NCBI GenBank assembly: GCA_027365515.1
Contig: DAHXMK010000258.1
Span: 1-16,340 of the forward strand
DNA: 16,340 nucleotides
From: Candidatus Aminicenantota bacterium
Lineage (GTDB): Bacteria > Acidobacteriota > UBA4820 > DSQY01
Reading direction: 5' to 3'
This document shows positions 15,097-16,340 of this stretch, piece after piece (position 1 is the first letter of the stretch; every line of letters starts with the position of its first letter). Below the pieces are notes generated by a model. It was not told where the DNA came from, made no database searches, and saw only the letters and a list, made by a program, of their open reading frames with translations. The translations under genes were made by a program, and so were the position numbers.

Positions 15097-16239
15097 ATGA
15101 GGTTTAGAGAATATCTTTGGGCGGCGAGAACGCTGACAATCATCGTCCTCGCCGCCCTTCCTCTCTTCGCGCAACGCAAGCAGGGCTCGCTTGAACTGCA
15201 CATCCTCAACCAGACCGTTGAGGAGGGAAGCTGGTACAGCGCCAGTCCTTCTGCGGCCGACTTGAAGCCTCTCTGCGGGCGGATAGAGCTTCACGCGATT
15301 TACAGCGAGCCGGCACAGTCCCTCACTTTGGCCATTGACGGAATAATCGTGGACGAGCGCCAGGAGACGGATGCCCGCTTCATCTGGGATACAAAGGGGT
15401 GGCCCGATGGCGAGCACCAGGTGGCGATCCAGGCCGCGGATGCAGAGGGAAACGTCCTCGACACCTTTTCTCTGAGTCTCGACAGCCGGACCATAACCGA
15501 CACGACGCCGCCAGTTGTTTCCATCTCATTTCCCCCGGACCGTTCGGTTGTTCGCGGAGTGGTGAAAATCGAGGTCCAGGCCAAGGACGACCACGACGTT
15601 GCCCTCGTATGGCTTGAGGCGGACGGAAAAAAGATCGGCACGCGGGAGCACTTCCCTTACGACTTTACGTGGGACACGCTCAAGCTCGAAAATGGGAGCG
15701 ACCACCGCCTCGTCGCCAAAGCGGAGGACGGCAGCGGAAACGAAGGGCGCTCCGATAATGTCACGGTCCAGGTCATGAATCTCCGCGAGCTTCTCAAGAA
15801 CCCCGGCTTTCAAGGAACTCCGCCATCCGCGTGGACTCAGCTCGGCAAGTGCGTCCTATTGCCGCGCGCCGGTGGCGGCTGCCGGATAGCGCCGTCCCCG
15901 GAGAGCCTCGGCGCCGTTGGGGCCGGCCAATCCTTCAAGATTGACAAGTCGGCCAGCGGGGCGCTGCTCACGATCCAGATCCGCTTGGAGGAGCCGTCTC
16001 CAGTTTCCGCGGCGCTTCCACCGCCGCTTTTTAGGGTGGAGCTTTGGAAAGAGGGCAACCTCCTCGTCTATTCCTGGGAGAGCCCCAACCCGCGCACGAG
16101 CTACGCGACGTTGACCGAAACGACGCTGCCGCTGCCGCCCTTGGATGCGGGCTCGTACGACCTTCGGCTTATCGCCGTTTCCTCGGCGCTGGGCCAGCCA
16201 CGATGGGAGATAGCCAGGGCAAGCATCCTGGCGCCATGA
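15097..16239 (+). CDS. Secreted Ig-like / jelly-roll protein
   Basis: No enzyme motif is visible; a binding or structural role is likely. It starts at ATG 15097, 23 bp behind the phosphatase gene, with only a weak ribosome site (AAAGG very close to the ATG), so it may depend on read-through from upstream. Signal peptide: RFREYLWAAR, hydrophobic 12-22, cleavage after LFA (25). The 380-aa product contains an Ig-like segment at about 60-130 with LTLAIDG and FIWDTKGWPDGEHQVAIQA, and a second at 138-226 beginning TPPVVSISFPPDRSVVRG and including DGSGNEG, which resembles the Ig domain of the phosphatase. The final part (230-380) begins LLKNPGFQGTPPSAW, matching the opening of the last jelly-roll module of the phosphatase (LLLNPGFESGNNGNW). 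The shared module suggests that both bind the same surface or glycan. Confidence 0.75.
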   Translation: MRFREYLWAARTLTIIVLAALPLFAQRKQGSLELHILNQTVEEGSWYSASPSAADLKPLCGRIELHAIYSEPAQSLTLAIDGIIVDERQETDARFIWDTKGWPDGEHQVAIQAADAEGNVLDTFSLSLDSRTITDTTPPVVSISFPPDRSVVRGVVKIEVQAKDDHDVALVWLEADGKKIGTREHFPYDFTWDTLKLENGSDHRLVAKAEDGSGNEGRSDNVTVQVMNLRELLKNPGFQGTPPSAWTQLGKCVLLPRAGGGCRIAPSPESLGAVGAGQSFKIDKSASGALLTIQIRLEEPSPVSAALPPPLFRVELWKEGNLLVYSWESPNPRTSYATLTETTLPLPPLDAGSYDLRLIAVSSALGQPRWEIARASILAP

Positions 16240-16252
16240 CAAGGAGAGTGCT

Positions 16253-16340
16253 ATGTCCAGCCACGCCGCCCGCAACGTATGTATGATCTCATTAACCGCC
16301 GCCTGCCTCTCTTTGGCCGCCTATGCTCCGTACCACCTGG
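16253..16340 (+). CDS. Start of a further exported protein, cut off at window edge
   Basis: ATG 16253 is preceded by AAGGAG (16241-16246) at a 6-base spacing and lies 13 bp behind the previous stop. The 29 visible residues begin MSSHAARNVC and continue with a hydrophobic stretch ending in LAAYAPYHL, a probable signal peptide. The frame is open to the end of the window. Product unknown; it appears to be the fifth gene of the secreted cluster. Confidence 0.65.
   Translation, partial: MSSHAARNVCMISLTAACLSLAAYAPYHL

Overview
The window comes from a GC-rich, double-membraned (Gram-negative type) bacterium. The evidence is a LolA-type periplasmic carrier, many Sec signal peptides and strong AGGAGG-like ribosome binding sites. 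I cannot name the lineage from sequence alone. The long isocitrate dehydrogenase resembles the form known from cyanobacteria, but the rest does not point to a cyanobacterium. I found no tRNA, rRNA, CRISPR array, insertion sequence or phage gene. Except for the first gene, everything reads on the + strand.

Left part (1-4797), core metabolism. A cut-off aconitase-family dehydratase gene on the - strand is divergent from a complete NADP-type isocitrate dehydrogenase gene (icd). Each has a recognisable sigma70-type promoter element in the shared 254-bp gap. The pair would catalyse consecutive steps (citrate to isocitrate to 2-oxoglutarate) if the dehydratase acts on citrate. Downstream of icd, a small exported protein gene overlaps its 3' end and is followed 18 bp later by purH (last two steps of IMP synthesis), a probable three-gene operon.

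Middle part (4798-8975). A lolA-like gene is followed 3 bp later by a 231-aa protein made of two copies of one unrecognised domain with an HExHER-type motif. Next come a membrane-anchored protein of unknown function with its own extended -10 promoter, and a GT-C (GT39-like) polytopic glycosyltransferase.

Right part (9245-16340), a run of at least five co-directional genes whose products all carry signal peptides: a lipase-like alpha/beta hydrolase, a beta-rich exported protein, a 1222-aa purple-acid-phosphatase-like metallophosphoesterase with a long tail of Ig-like, prealbumin-like and jelly-roll modules, a second Ig/jelly-roll protein, and a gene cut off by the window end. Gaps between the genes are 10-74 bp, so they look like one transcription unit. 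I infer an extracellular or surface esterase/phosphatase/adhesion module. The phosphatase tail contains a 702-bp in-frame tandem DNA repeat, about 95% identical between copies, which is the most striking DNA-level structure in the window.

No well-defined new defence or mobile system is visible. The best candidates for undescribed biology are the duplicated HExHER-domain protein next to lolA and the secreted lipase/phosphatase cluster.
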